A DNA stretch of 37,961 bases from JABCPO02 sp963546185 (GCA_963546185.1 CAUULU010000002.1:1-37961), one strand, 5' to 3'; shown: positions 8,532 through 19,240, counted from the stretch's first letter. Made by a program: numbers and translations. The notes: generated by a model not told the origin, from the letters alone.

Positions 8532-10049
8532 ATGGGAAAAGTAATGAGATACCTGTTTATAATTATTGTAATTGCTATAGTAGGATTTGCAATATATAAG
8601 GGGATAGAATCAAAGAATAAAGAGAAAAAAGAAGAATTAAAAGAAAAGAAAATAGAACAAGAAAATACAGTACAAAAAGACTTAAGACTTGCAATATCTG
8701 AATTAGATACATTTAATCCATATAAAAGTAATAATAGAAATGTACAAGAAATTTCAAAACTATTTTATGATAGCTTATTAACATTTGATCAAAATTATAA
8801 TCTGAAATTAGAACTTGCAAAAGATATACAAAAAATAGATGATAAGAATTATAGGGCTATAATTACAGATAATGCTAAATTTTCAGATGGAACAGATATT
8901 ACTTCAAAAGATATAGAATTTAGTGTACAACAAGTAATTGCAGGAAATAATCCATATAAGGATATAACACAAAATATAGTAAGTACAACAATAGAAAATG
9001 ATAAAAGTATAATATTTACATTAAAAGAACCTAAAAAAGATTTTGAATATTATTTGAATTTCCCTATAACTAAGAAAATAGATATAGAAGTATTTAATGA
9101 TAAAAATAGATATCCTATTCCAGTACAGTCGGGAAAATATTGGTTTAAAGAAATGAAAAATACAACAGCTATTTATGTAGCAAATACAAATTATTATAAT
9201 CAAGATTTTAAACCAATAATAAATGAGATATATGTAACAACATATAATTCGATGGGAGAAATATATAATGCATTTAAAGCTGGAAATGTAGATATTATAA
9301 CTACAAACTTAAATAATGCACAAGAATATATAGGTACAGAAGGATATGAAAGAATAGATATAAAAGGGAGAGATTTTCATTTCCTAAGTTTAAATAATCA
9401 AAAGATAGGTCTAGAAGATAGAAAGAAAATAACAGAAGGATTAGGAATAAATCAGATTATTTCAGGATTAGGAGTTATATATTCAGGATATCCATTAGAT
9501 TATGGAACAAGTCAATATAGTGGAACAGTTCTTAACAATCAAGAGGAAGTAGATAAAGAAAAAGATTTTAAAAATATAAATAGAAATATGATTGTAAATG
9601 AATCAAATAGTTTACAAGTACAGATGGCGGAAAGAATTATAGAACAACTTAATAAAAAAGGAGCAAAAATAAGGCTTACAAAATTAAAAACAGATAGATA
9701 TTATAAGCAAATAGAAACTAAAGATTATGATATGGCAATAGTAGGAATAAGACAGTCATATATACCAGATATATCAAGAATACTTGGAATAGTAGGAACA
9801 GAAGATACTGGTATAACAGAAATATTAAATAAGCTGAAAAATTTATGGATAGATTCAAAGAGTAATTCAGAAAGAAAAGAATTATTAAAGCAATTAGAAC
9901 AAAAGCTAAAAGAAATATATAGTTTTATACCACTTGCAAGAGAAACAAAAAAAGCATATATATCATCATCACTTATAGTAGGACAAAATTTTGAAGGAAT
10001 CACAAATTTTAATATGTTTACAAATATAGCTAAATGGTATAGGAAATAA
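8532..10049 (+). CDS. ABC-type peptide substrate-binding protein (SBP family 5)
   Basis: A 505-aa extracytoplasmic solute-binding protein of the oligopeptide (SBP_bac_5) family. It has an N-terminal membrane anchor (residues about 6-23) with no lipobox cysteine, so it is probably anchored by an uncleaved helix. Recognisable landmarks are ELDTFNPYKS, LFYDSLLTFDQNYNLKLELA, FSDGTDITSKDIEFSVQQVI and, in the C-terminal lobe, MAIVGIRQSYIPD. AGGAGA at 8522-8527 precedes the ATG. No transporter permease or ATPase genes are nearby, so the partner transporter must lie elsewhere or the protein has another role. No in-frame CGG: CGG at 9130 (TCG-GGA) and 9628 (GCG-GAA) are in other phases and the frame is undisturbed. 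Confidence 0.82.
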   Translation: MGKVMRYLFIIIVIAIVGFAIYKGIESKNKEKKEELKEKKIEQENTVQKDLRLAISELDTFNPYKSNNRNVQEISKLFYDSLLTFDQNYNLKLELAKDIQKIDDKNYRAIITDNAKFSDGTDITSKDIEFSVQQVIAGNNPYKDITQNIVSTTIENDKSIIFTLKEPKKDFEYYLNFPITKKIDIEVFNDKNRYPIPVQSGKYWFKEMKNTTAIYVANTNYYNQDFKPIINEIYVTTYNSMGEIYNAFKAGNVDIITTNLNNAQEYIGTEGYERIDIKGRDFHFLSLNNQKIGLEDRKKITEGLGINQIISGLGVIYSGYPLDYGTSQYSGTVLNNQEEVDKEKDFKNINRNMIVNESNSLQVQMAERIIEQLNKKGAKIRLTKLKTDRYYKQIETKDYDMAIVGIRQSYIPDISRILGIVGTEDTGITEILNKLKNLWIDSKSNSERKELLKQLEQKLKEIYSFIPLARETKKAYISSSLIVGQNFEGITNFNMFTNIAKWYRK

Positions 10050-10144
10050 AGAAAATATGTTATATATATATACAAAGTAGTACAAATTTGATATGCTTAA
10101 GGTAAATTAAAAGAATTAAATATAGGTTATTGGAGGAGATAATT

Positions 10145-10687
10145 ATGAAAAAACAATTAAAGATTATATTAGCATTTTTGATTATGGCAGTTATAGTTAC
10201 AGCTAATATTGTAATAGCGGCAACAGGAAAAGTAAATGATAATAATATTCGTATGAGAAAAGAACCTAATACAACATCAGAAATTATAACAAACCTATAT
10301 AAGAATGATAGTGTAGAAGTGTTAGAAAAAACAGGAAGCTGGTATAAAATAAAATATGAGGGAAAAGTAGGATATATGAGAGCAGATTTAATAGATATAA
10401 CATCTGGAACTGTAACAGATACAGCAGCCGCACAAACAAAACCAGAAACTACTACACAACAACAAACAACTATACCACAAACACAAGAAACTACTCAAAC
10501 AGTAGAAAAAAAAGAATATGTATTAAAAGAAGATGGTAATATAAAAACATATCCAGTAATGTATGCGAGAAATAAGCTTACAGTTAAAAAGGGGGAAAAA
10601 GTAGAAAAAACTGAAGAGCTTGGTAAATGGATAAAGGTAAAAAAAGAAAGTACAATAGGTTGGATTTTATCAACTGAAGTAGAATAA
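10145..10687 (+). CDS. secreted protein with two SH3b domains
   Basis: About 180 aa. A signal peptide (KIILAFLIMAVIVTANIVIAA) leads to a bacterial SH3 domain at about residues 30-80 (NIRMRKEPNTTSEIITNLYK, SVEVLEKTGSWYKIKYEG-like pattern, VGYMRADLI). A Thr/Gln-rich linker follows, then a second, shorter SH3b-like unit (TYPVMYARNKLTVKKGEKVE, WIKVKKESTIGWI). SH3b domains of this sort usually bind cell-wall peptides. The ATG at 10145 is chosen because GGAGG at 10132-10136 is well placed. No catalytic domain is present. Confidence 0.78.
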   Translation: MKKQLKIILAFLIMAVIVTANIVIAATGKVNDNNIRMRKEPNTTSEIITNLYKNDSVEVLEKTGSWYKIKYEGKVGYMRADLIDITSGTVTDTAAAQTKPETTTQQQTTIPQTQETTQTVEKKEYVLKEDGNIKTYPVMYARNKLTVKKGEKVEKTEELGKWIKVKKESTIGWILSTEVE

Positions 10688-10700
10688 TAAGGAGAAAAGA

Positions 10701-13290
10701 TTGGAATATATCTGTATAGCAGTAATTTTAGGAATATTTGGGGGAATATATAATTCCCCCATTTTTTTTATAGCAATAATTTTATCAGGAACCTTGATAT
10801 GTATATTATTAAAAATATTTGAAAAAAGATTAGAATATTATAATATAGACAGGAAAAAACTTAATAAATATATTTTAAAAAGTATAATAATAATTATTAT
10901 TGTAATGTTAATAATGTTTTTAAATGTTCAGAATATAGAAAGAAAAATTAACAATATATATGAAAAAGATAAAAAGAATGATAAGGGTGAGTATTTAATT
11001 AGTGTAATAGATGAAAAGAAAGGTAAAAGTAAGACAACATATACTGTAATATTTAAAAATATAAATGGAGTAGAAGATATAAGAATTAATGGTAAGATAT
11101 ATGCAAAGAAAAAGATGGAACTTGGAAAAGATTATATAATAAGAGGTAAATTAGAAAAATATAATAATGAAAGAAACTATATGGGATTTAATCAAAGATT
11201 ATATATGTATTCAAGATCTAATTATTTTAAGATAATAGAACATAATGAAAATATTGAGAAAGTAGAAGATGGTAATCTTAAAAGTAAAATAGGATTAGAG
11301 AAAGTTAGCATATATAGTATATATAATGATATATCAAAAATTGTATTATCAAATATATCTAAATATAGGATTAAACATAGAGAAATCTTAGAAAAGTATG
11401 TTAAAAATAAATATCTTTTAGAAGGAATAATAGTAGGAGATATAGATAATGTTGATGAAGAAATAAAAGAAAATTTTAAAGATATAAACTCATACCACTT
11501 ACTAGCAATATCAGGTTCACATATGGCATATTTGATGGTAATAATAGAATTTTTAGTTAAAAGATTAAAATATGGTAAAAGTGGCAAAAATATAATGATT
11601 ATTTTAATAATAGGAATGTATATAGTACTTGCAGGATTTTCTCCTGCAGTATTAAGAGCAGGAATATCAAGTATAATACTTTCATTTTTCAGAATTATTA
11701 GAATAAGAACAAATCTTAAATATTATTTATCACTATCTATAATAATACTATTTCTAATATTTCCATATATGGTAACAGATGTACGGAATTTATCTATCAG
11801 TAGGAGGTGTTATTCGGCCTTATAATAGCAGATAAGATTATAAGAGTGATAGATAAAAATAGTAATAAGAATAAAAATAAAAGTAAAGCTAGTATAAAAG
11901 ATAAAATGAATAATATTTTAAACAAAATAATTATATATCTTAGAAATACTATTATAATGACAACAACAGTACAGATTATAATCACACGGAATACTTGCAT
12001 ATAGTTTTAATATAATAAACCTAAATTTTATATTATCAAATATAATATTAATACCAATATTTGAAATAATTACAATTATAGGAATAGTAAATATATTAAT
12101 AATTGGGATAATATTATGTTTTGGATTAAATCCAAAAATAGTATTATCATATGGCATAATAGAATATGTATTAAAATATATGTATATGATTATAGATTTT
12201 ATGTTATCTATTATAATCCAAATAACAAAACTACTTGCAAGTTTTAAATATAATATATATGTTAGAAATTTTAATATCTTAGTATATATAATTTATTATC
12301 TTATAATATTATTTTTATGTACATATATTGTTTTAAAGGAAAAAGAAAAAGAAAATAGGAAATATAATGTGGAAAATAAAGAAAACATTATAGACATTAG
12401 TAGAAATATAATGAAAGATATAATTAAAATTATAATATTTTTAATAATTATATTAGGAATAACGATAATTATAGATATTTTGTATAATAATTTATCAAGA
12501 AAAAATATGGCATATTTTGTTGATATAGGACAAGGAGATTCAAGTTTAATACAAACAAAAGATGGGAAAAATATATTAATAGATACAGGGGAAGGGGAAA
12601 GCAGTAGATATCCAGCAGGTAAAAAGATATTATTTCCATACCTACTAAAAAGAAATGTACATAAATTAGATTTGCTTATAATCTCACATTTTGATAGTGA
12701 TCATTCAGGAGGAGCAAAATATATATTAGAAAATATGGAAGTTTCTACAGTTATAATCTCACCACAATTTAGATATAGTAAACAATATATAGAGGTTATG
12801 AAAGTGATTATAGAAAATAGGAAGAGACGAAGAAAAACCAAGGTTATATATGGATTAAATGGAGGTGTTATACAATGTGGAAAATATTTTAAAATGAAAA
12901 TATATGGACCTATTAATAAATATATAACAAAAAATATTTTAAATAATAACTCACTAGTATTTTTAGCACTTATAGGGGAGAAAAAAATATTATATACAGG
13001 TGACATTGAAAAAGTTGCAGAAGAACAGATTATAAAAAGGATAGAGGGGATAGATATAGATTATTTAAAAGTTGCACATCATGGTTCTAAAAGTTCAACA
13101 ACAGATATATTTTTAAATAATATTAAATGTAAAAATTTTGTTATATCATGCCGGTGTAAATAATATGTTTAAACATCCAAGTAAATCAACTATTGATAGA
13201 ATAAGTGCATATATTGAAAAATCTAATAAGGGGAAAGGAAAAATATATAGGACAGATTTATCAGGAGAAATAGTTATGGAATTAGAATAA
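10701..13290 (+). CDS. comEC: DNA internalisation protein ComEC/Rec2 (four +1 CGG sites)
   Basis: ComEC forms the membrane channel for single-stranded DNA uptake. The 861-aa recoded protein has an N-terminal membrane/OB region, the Competence domain (LLAISGSHMAYLMVIIEFLV, LAGFSPAVLRAGISSIILSF), many membrane helices and a C-terminal metallo-beta-lactamase domain (DIGQGDSSLIQTKDG, LIISHFDSDHSGGAKYIL, LYTGDIEK, LKVAHHGSKSST). Four in-frame sites occur: CGGA 11784 (TDV-GIYLSVGG), CGGC 11815 (GVI-GLIIADK), CGGA 11987 (IIT-GILAYS) and CGGT 13152 (ISC-GVNNMFKHPS). Skipping each C joins four open frames into one protein of normal length; 11815 is the only GGC case in the window. Start is TTG at 10701 after GGAG at 10691. 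Downstream of comFC, this supports a DNA-uptake role. Confidence 0.9.
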
Positions 13291-13292
13291 GA

Positions 13293-13332
13293 CAGAAAAA
13301 AGAAATTATCTCTGATTATTTCAGAAATAATT
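13293..13332 (-). terminator. terminator of the minus-strand prepilin-like gene
   Basis: A 12-bp stem with one mismatch (13304-13315 with 13321-13332, loop TTATT). Read on the minus strand it lies just after the stop at 13340 and is followed by a T-rich tail (13293-13303). It may also stop comEC transcripts from the other side, though the plus-strand T tract is poor. Confidence 0.6.
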
Positions 13333-13339
13333 CCTTAAA

Positions 13340-14509
13340 TTAATTTTCAAAATTATATATTTTAAATCTACCATCGAGATATCTTATAGTTACCCTACCG
13401 AGTATTTGTAGAAGATGAAGGAGCTCCAGATTCTACTTTAGTTACACCATCAAGTTCTAAATTTCCTTTAATATCACCAAAAGATTCAATGATTAACTCT
13501 GCTTTAGTTTCTGTAAGAGTTTCAGATGGATCAAGTGGTACCATTACAATTCTAGATACAGAACCACCAACCATACATTTAAAATGACTTCCAGGACCTA
13601 AAGTGAAAATAACAGAATCTGAATAATATCCAGTAAGAGAATGCCCACTTCCTATTGTAGGAGAATTGAAACTTCCACCCATTATACTGTATGTTGACAT
13701 TGGTGTAGCAGGATCATGTATTACATATACACGAATATTTGTATTTGTTGTTACTCTAAATGTTAAGTTTGCTCCACCAACTACTTCAGATTGTCTAGCA
13801 AGTACATTTGTTGTTACGATTTCACTTGGGTGTTTACCGAGTTTGGGTTTGAGTTGTTTTAATAGAATCTCCAGGATTAAGTCTAGGATTAATTGGTATT
13901 ACCCAGTTGTTAGCTGAATCAACAGTGGTAGTAAGAATTGTTGAATTTGGTAAAGTTACATTAATTGTTGAATTTGGAATTCCTATACCAGAAATATAGT
14001 TATCTCCAGCTGTTAATTTAAAAACTATTGGTTTTTGAGAGTTTTGAGAAATAGGAGGAGTAACAGGACCACCGACCGTCCACCAGAACTTCCACCACCG
14101 TGAAAATGTCGGCTTTAATAAGTTTTCATAATCGGTTTTTGAAATGATTGGATTATTAGTCTTTTTATCAACAATATTACCAGATATTATATCATAATTA
14201 TTAACAAAAAAAGGCCTTGAGTAGATATCATCAAAATTAAAAGAAGCAGAATTATTTATAGTTTTATCAATTGCAAGAGCTGTTACTTCAGTTTTAGAAG
14301 TTTCAATTAAATCTGAATAAGTTTTATCTCTATTTGCAATTACTGCTTTTTTAAAAAGACCGATTATCTCCTAAGGCCAGTTGTATTGCTATTGAAGCTA
14401 AAAGTAGCATGATTATAATGGTGATAACGAGCGCAATTAGCGTTATACCTTTTTTACTATATATATTATTACCTTTCTTAAAGGAATTTATTATATTATT
14501 CTTAAACAT
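13340..14509 (-). CDS. prepilin-like secreted protein with Gly-rich linker and Ig-like domain (six +1 CGG sites)
   Basis: A 387-aa recoded protein. The N-terminus carries a prepilin-type signal (KKGITLIALVITIIIMLLL; Ala replaces the usual Glu at mature position 5). Then come a short domain, a Gly-rich linker, a bacterial Ig-like domain (SGIGIPNSTINVTLPN, TTVDSANNWVIPI, LNPGDSIKTTQTQTGKHPS) and a C-terminal domain of unknown type. CGGT occurs in frame at 14362, 14100, 14078, 14074, 13839 and 13400 (minus strand). Skipping each C gives GDN-GLFKKA (the usual pilin-like sequence), a GGGSSGGGGG linker, QT-GKHPS and NT-GRVTIRYL. All six sites are CGGT, unlike the CGGA majority elsewhere. ATG at 14509 follows AAGGAG. 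The N-terminal bases are somewhat richer in G+C than neighbours. Confidence 0.8.
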
Positions 14510-14710
14510 AAGTACTCCTTTCTTTAGTTTGTACATTAATATGAACAAATTTAATACTTATACATATATTATAGTTTATTAGAAATGATAAGATAAGGAA
14601 TGTTACATAAGGGAAATATATGATAAATAAAGAATAAAGTGAATGGATTTTATTATATAGTAGACAAATATAGTGCAGCATATGTAGACAATATACTATT
14701 ATTAAAAATA

Positions 14711-14739
14711 TTGAATAAAAAGAAAAATTAGTATATAAT
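14711..14739 (+). promoter_or_regulatory. sigma-A promoter of prfB
   Basis: TTGAAT (14711-14716) and a perfect TATAAT (14734-14739) are 17 bases apart. The predicted transcription start near 14746 falls after the ATG at 14740, so that ATG cannot be used and the start at 14776 is favoured. The rest of the gap between the divergent prepilin-like gene and prfB (14510-14710) shows nothing else I can name. Confidence 0.75.
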
Positions 14740-14775
14740 ATGATTATTGTAAAAGAGAAAAGGTGTAAACAATTA

Positions 14776-15901
14776 ATGTTAGATGAATTAGAATTAAATA
14801 TACTTATAAAACAGGGAGAAGAGAAACTTTTAGAGGTAAAAAAGTATCTCTTCTTTAAAGATAAGAAAGAAAAGATAGAAGAACTAGAAAAAAAGACTTT
14901 AGAATCAGATTTTTGGGATGATAGAAAAAAAGCAGAAAAGGTATTAAAAACATTAAAAATATTAAAAGATAAAATAGAAAATTTTGAAAAATTAGAAAAT
15001 GAAATGGATGATTTAAAAGAATATTCTATCATGATAAAAGAAGCACAAAATGATGAACTAATAAAAAAAGAAATATTAGAAGAAGCAGATAAAAAGATTA
15101 AGATATTTTTTGAAGAATTAGAAAAAGTTGAAATGATAGAACTTCTAGGAGATAAAGAAAGTTTAAATGCAATAGTTACAATACATTCAGGGGCAGGAGG
15201 AAAAGAAGCTTGTGATTGGGCACAAATGCTATACAGGATGTATACAAAATGGAGTGCAAAAGAAGGATATGAGATAGAAGAAGTAGATTCACAAGAAGGG
15301 GATGGAGTAGGATACAAATCAATAACATTTATAATAAAAGGTGAATATGTATCAGAAATCTTAAGTGGAGAAATGGGAGTACATAGACTTGTTAGAATAT
15401 CTCCATTTGATTCATCAAAAAGAAGACATACATCTTTTGCATCTGTTGAAGTTCTTCCAGAAGTAGAAGAACAAACAGAAGTAGAAATAAGAAGTGAAGA
15501 TTTAAGAATAGATACATACAGGGCAAGTGGAGCTCGGAGGACAACATGTAAATAAGACAGAATCTGCTATAAGAATAGTACATATTCCAACAAATATAAT
15601 AGTTACATGTCAAGCAGAAAGATCTCAAATACAAAATAGAGAAAGAGCAATGAAAATACTTAAATCAAAACTATACTTAATACAAAAAGAAAAAGAGGAA
15701 GAAGAATTAAGAAACAAAAAAGGTGAAGAAAAAGATATAGCATGGGGAAGCCAGATAAGATCATATGTATTTCAGCCATATCAACTTGTAAAAGATCATA
15801 GAACAAATTATGAAATAGGAAATGTACAAAGCGTTATGGATGGTAATATAACAGGATTTTTACATGAATATTTAATTTTAAAGAAGAATAATAAGATATA
15901 G
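14776..15901 (+). CDS. prfB: peptide chain release factor 2 (one +1 CGG site, in the GGQ motif)
   Basis: RF2 reads UAA/UGA and triggers peptide release. The recoded protein is 374 aa, with the N-terminal helical domain (IEELEKKTLESDFWDD), the recognition tripeptide SPF (residues 209-211, in RISPFDSSKRRHTSFASVEV) and the catalytic GGQ (254-256, AGGQHVNKTESAIRIVH). In-frame CGGA at 15535 falls exactly at the first Gly of GGQ: GCT-C-GGA-GGA-CAA. Without the shift translation stops six codons later and the product lacks GGQ. The autoregulatory +1 site that most bacterial prfB genes carry near codon 25 (CUU-UGA-C) is absent: the corresponding region (KKYLFFKDKKEKIEEL) is open in a single frame. 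AAAGG at 14758 lies before the ATG. The tail end is 8 bases before metG. Confidence 0.93.
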
Positions 15902-15909
15902 GGGGATAT

Positions 15910-17531
15910 ATGGAAAAAAAGAGATATTATTTAACAACACCAATATATTATCCAAATGGTAAATTTCATATAGGGACAGCATATACAACAATACTTGCAG
16001 ATGCGATAAAAAAATATAAAGAAATGTCAGGATATGAAGTATATTTAACAACAGGAAATGATGAACATGGACAAAAAATAGAAGATACAGCAATATCACT
16101 TCGGAAGAAATCCACAAGAATATGTTGATGAAATGGCAGAATATGGTAAGAAATTGTGGGATACTTTAAAGATAGGATATGATGATTTTGTAAGAACTAC
16201 AGATAAAAAACATGAACAACAAGTACAAAAAATATTTGAATATTTACTTGAAAAAGGTGATATATATAAGGGAAAGTATGTAGGAAATTACTGTAAATCA
16301 GATGAGTCATATTTCACAGACTTACAGCTTGTAAATGGAAGATGTCCAGATTGTGGAAAAGAAGTAGTACAAATGGAAGAAGAATCATACTTTTTTGACA
16401 TGAAAAAATATCAAAAAAGACTTGAAGAATATTATGAAACACATGAAAAGTTTATACTACCAGAATATAGGAAAAACGAAATTTTAAATAACTTTATAAA
16501 GCCAGGACTTGAAGACTTATCAGTTACAAGAACAAGTTTTAATTGGGGAGTAAAAGTAAAAAGTGATCCTAAACATGTAATATATGTATGGCTTGATGCC
16601 CTTACAAACTATATAACTTTCTTAGGATATGATGTTGATATAGATAGTAAGAAAGTAGTTAAGACTGAAAATGAGAGGCTTTATGATAAGTTTTGGCCTG
16701 CAAATGTACATATAGTAGGAAAAGATATAATAAGATTCCATGCAATATATTGGCCAATATTTTTAATGGCACTTGGAATAGAAATACCAGAAACAATTTA
16801 TGCACATAACTGGTTTATACGTAAAGATGGAAAAATGAGTAAATCAGTAGGAAATGTAGTATATCCAGAAGATATTGTAAATACATTAGGTTTAGATGTG
16901 CTTAGATATATATTATTAAGAGAAATGCCATATACACATGATGGTGTAATATCTGCAGATAATTTAATATTAAAATACAATACTGAACTATGTAATGATT
17001 TTAGTAATCTAATATATAGAACAATAGGGATGATAAGAAAATACGAACTTGAAAATGATAAATTAAGTATTGAAAAAGAAAAAATAGATAATGTACTGCT
17101 TAATAGTGTTTGTGAAAATATATTAAAATATGTAGAATATTTCGATTCATTTATGGTACAAAAAGCAATAGAAGAAATATTAGATATAATTTCAAAAGCA
17201 AATAAATATATAGACAGTATAGAACCATGGAAATTGTTTAAAGAAAAAGAACAAAACTTGGAAAAACTAAATATCTTTATATACACATTAGTAAATATTA
17301 TAAGAATAGTTCGGAATATTAATAAGTCCGGTAATGCCAGAAACAGCAAATAAGGTTTTTGAAAGCTTAAATTTAGAAATATCTTTAGAAGAAGATTATG
17401 CTAGATTATTAGAAAAAAAAGCTGATTTAGAGATTTTTGAAGATGTAAAAATAAATCCAAACAGTCAATCAAAACCAATATTTGAAAGATTAACAGAAGA
17501 TAAGGAAGAAGAGATAAAAAGATTATTTTAA
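15910..17531 (+). CDS. metG: methionyl-tRNA synthetase (two +1 CGG sites)
   Basis: Charges tRNA-Met. The catalytic domain shows TPIYYPNGKFHIGTAYTT (HIGH-type), TTGNDEHGQKIEDTA, zinc-type cysteines (YCKSDESYF and GRCPDCGKEV), YVWLDALTNYI and KMSKSVGN. An anticodon-binding helical domain follows. In-frame CGGA at 16102 splits AISL from GRNPQEYVDEM, and CGGA at 17312 splits IRIV from GILISPVMPETA. Both rejoin to normal MetRS sequence. A CGG seven codons later at 17329 is CCG-GTA and does not shift. Recoded length is 539 aa: it ends after the anticodon-binding domain and lacks the C-terminal tRNA-binding (EMAP/Arc1p-like) domain that Bacillus and many Clostridia MetRS have. GGGGG at 15901-15905 precedes ATG. 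Confidence 0.93.
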
Positions 17532-17552
17532 AAAGTATAAAATTAAAAAGAC

Positions 17553-17581
17553 TTGAAGTCAAAGTTAAAATATGCTATAAA
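17553..17581 (+). promoter_or_regulatory. sigma-A promoter with extended -10, upstream of the extended greA
   Basis: TTGAAG (17553-17558), a 17-base gap and TATAAA (17576-17581), with TG one base upstream of the -10. The predicted start near 17588 gives a leader of about 38 bases including GGAG before the ATG at 17626. Confidence 0.6.
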
Positions 17582-17625
17582 TTGTATATTATAATAATGA
17601 TGCTTAAAGCTTTAAAGGAGTATAT

Positions 17626-19225
17626 ATGGAAAATATAATTAGTAGCTCAACAATAAATAGAAAAAAGGCAGAACAAGAAAAATATGGAAAAGAAAATTTA
17701 AATAATTATGTACATAGTGGAAGTAGTTTTATGGAATTTACTAAACAAAGACAAAAATTAGGAATAGATAAAACAGAAACAATTGATTCTAAAAATGGAA
17801 TAGATTATCTACAAAAAAAACATAATATGTTTAAAGATCCTGAAAATCTGTTAAATCAAGCTGAAAGAAATAAGAATCAAGAAGAAGGACTTGCAGATAT
17901 ATATACTAAAAACTATATGAAAGAATTTAATGATAAAACTGAAAAAGATACTGAAAATGTATCAAATAATTTGAATAGTTCAGTTGGAGTTTTAGAAGAT
18001 ATTTATGAAAATACAAAAAGAACAAATGGTTGGAATGAATATGGAAAAACTTTAGAAAATAGCGTTAAACTAGCATCAGATGGAGAAAATATAAGTATAA
18101 CAACTATAGATAATAATTCTAGAAAAAAAGAAGGAAAAGAAGAACCAGAAAGTATATTACCACAAGGTGTAACAATATGTGGAGGATATATAAAACATAG
18201 TGATAAAAAAGAAGAATTTAAAGAACATCAAGAAAAAAAAGAAAGACCTAGTTATGATGTAAATAGTTATGTGAAAAGCACAACAACATATAAAAGGGAA
18301 CAAGAAGATGATGTAAATTCAAAAATGTACACAGAATACTTATACAAAAATTCATACAAAAGTTATAATAGAGAAGATGAAATAAAAGACTTACAAATAG
18401 GTATAGCAAAAGAAGAAAACAAGACTATGGACTCATCAAAAAATAGTACTGTTATTAATAATGCAAATAATCATAATAACAGCACTACTGCTAACATTAC
18501 GAATAATAATATTACTAGTAGTGTAGAAGAATATATAAATACTATAAAAGAAAAAATAAAAGATACTGAAAAAAATGAAGAATCTAATTATAGAGATACA
18601 AGTCGTGATAAAGAAGAAAAAAAGGAAGAAAAGAAACCAAGATTTGTACATAAAGCAAGCTGGTATAGTGTAGAAGAAGATGATGAGGAAGAGTTAGAGA
18701 AGAAAGTAGAAAGGAATTTAGAAATAAATAATAGAGAAAATATGGAAGAAAAAGAAGTATATTTAACAAAAGAAGGTTATGAAAAATTAGAAGAAGAATT
18801 AAAAATATTAAAAACAGAAGAAAGAGATAATATAGAAGAAAGAATAAAAATAGCAAAATCATATGGAGATTTATCAGAAAACTCAGAATATGATGAAGCA
18901 AGATCAGCACAAGCTGCAAATGAAAACAAAATAGCAGAAATAGAACAAATGCTAAAAAAAGCAAAAATAATAGATGAAAAAGATATAGATACAACAACTG
19001 TACAAGTTGGAAATACAGTATATATAACAAATATAGCAAATAATAAGGAACAAAAATACACAATAGTAGGGACTGCTGAGGCAAATGTATTACAAGGTAA
19101 GATATCAAATGAATCACCAATAGCAAAATCACTACTTCGGAGCAAAGGTAGGAGAAGTAATACAAGTAGAAGCACCAGTAGGAATAGTTGAATACAAAGT
19201 TAAAAAAATAACATTAGAAAGATAA
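17626..19225 (+). CDS. greA: GreA transcript cleavage factor with 372-residue low-complexity N-terminal extension (one +1 CGG site)
   Basis: The last 160 residues are a complete GreA, which rescues backtracked RNA polymerase: YLTKEGYEKLEEELKILK, the acidic-tip coiled coil with GDLSENSEYDEARSAQ, then the FKBP-like domain (VQVGNTVYITN, YTIVGTAEAN, ISNESPIAKSLLGAKVGEVI, APVGIVEYKVKKI). In-frame CGGA at 19138 splits SLL from GAKVGE; skipping C restores the standard end, whereas the unshifted frame ends in a Ser/Arg-rich tail. The GreA part starts at an internal ATG (18742) with only weak ribosome-binding sequence. It is preceded in the same frame by 372 residues rich in Lys, Glu, Asn and Ser without recognisable domains. 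This could be a genuine fusion or two proteins made from one frame. Length is 532 aa against a usual 155-160. Confidence 0.85.
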
Positions 19226-19240
19226 AATAAAAATATAAAT

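Noticed and set aside
13666..13917. Plus-strand open frame opposite the prepilin-like gene
   Set aside because: It is antisense to a better-supported minus-strand gene, has no ribosome site and no recognisable product. The same holds for many open frames opposite A/G-rich genes.
14740..14775. Earlier ATG for prfB
   Set aside because: It lies before the predicted transcription start and has no ribosome site.
14776..14900. Classical prfB autoregulatory frameshift near codon 25
   Set aside because: No in-frame UGA and no CUU-UGA-C; the N-terminal region of RF2 is open in a single frame.
18421..18530. Asn-rich repeat inside the greA extension as a CRISPR-like or direct repeat
   Set aside because: It is codon-level low complexity (AAT/AAC/ACT), without regular spacers.
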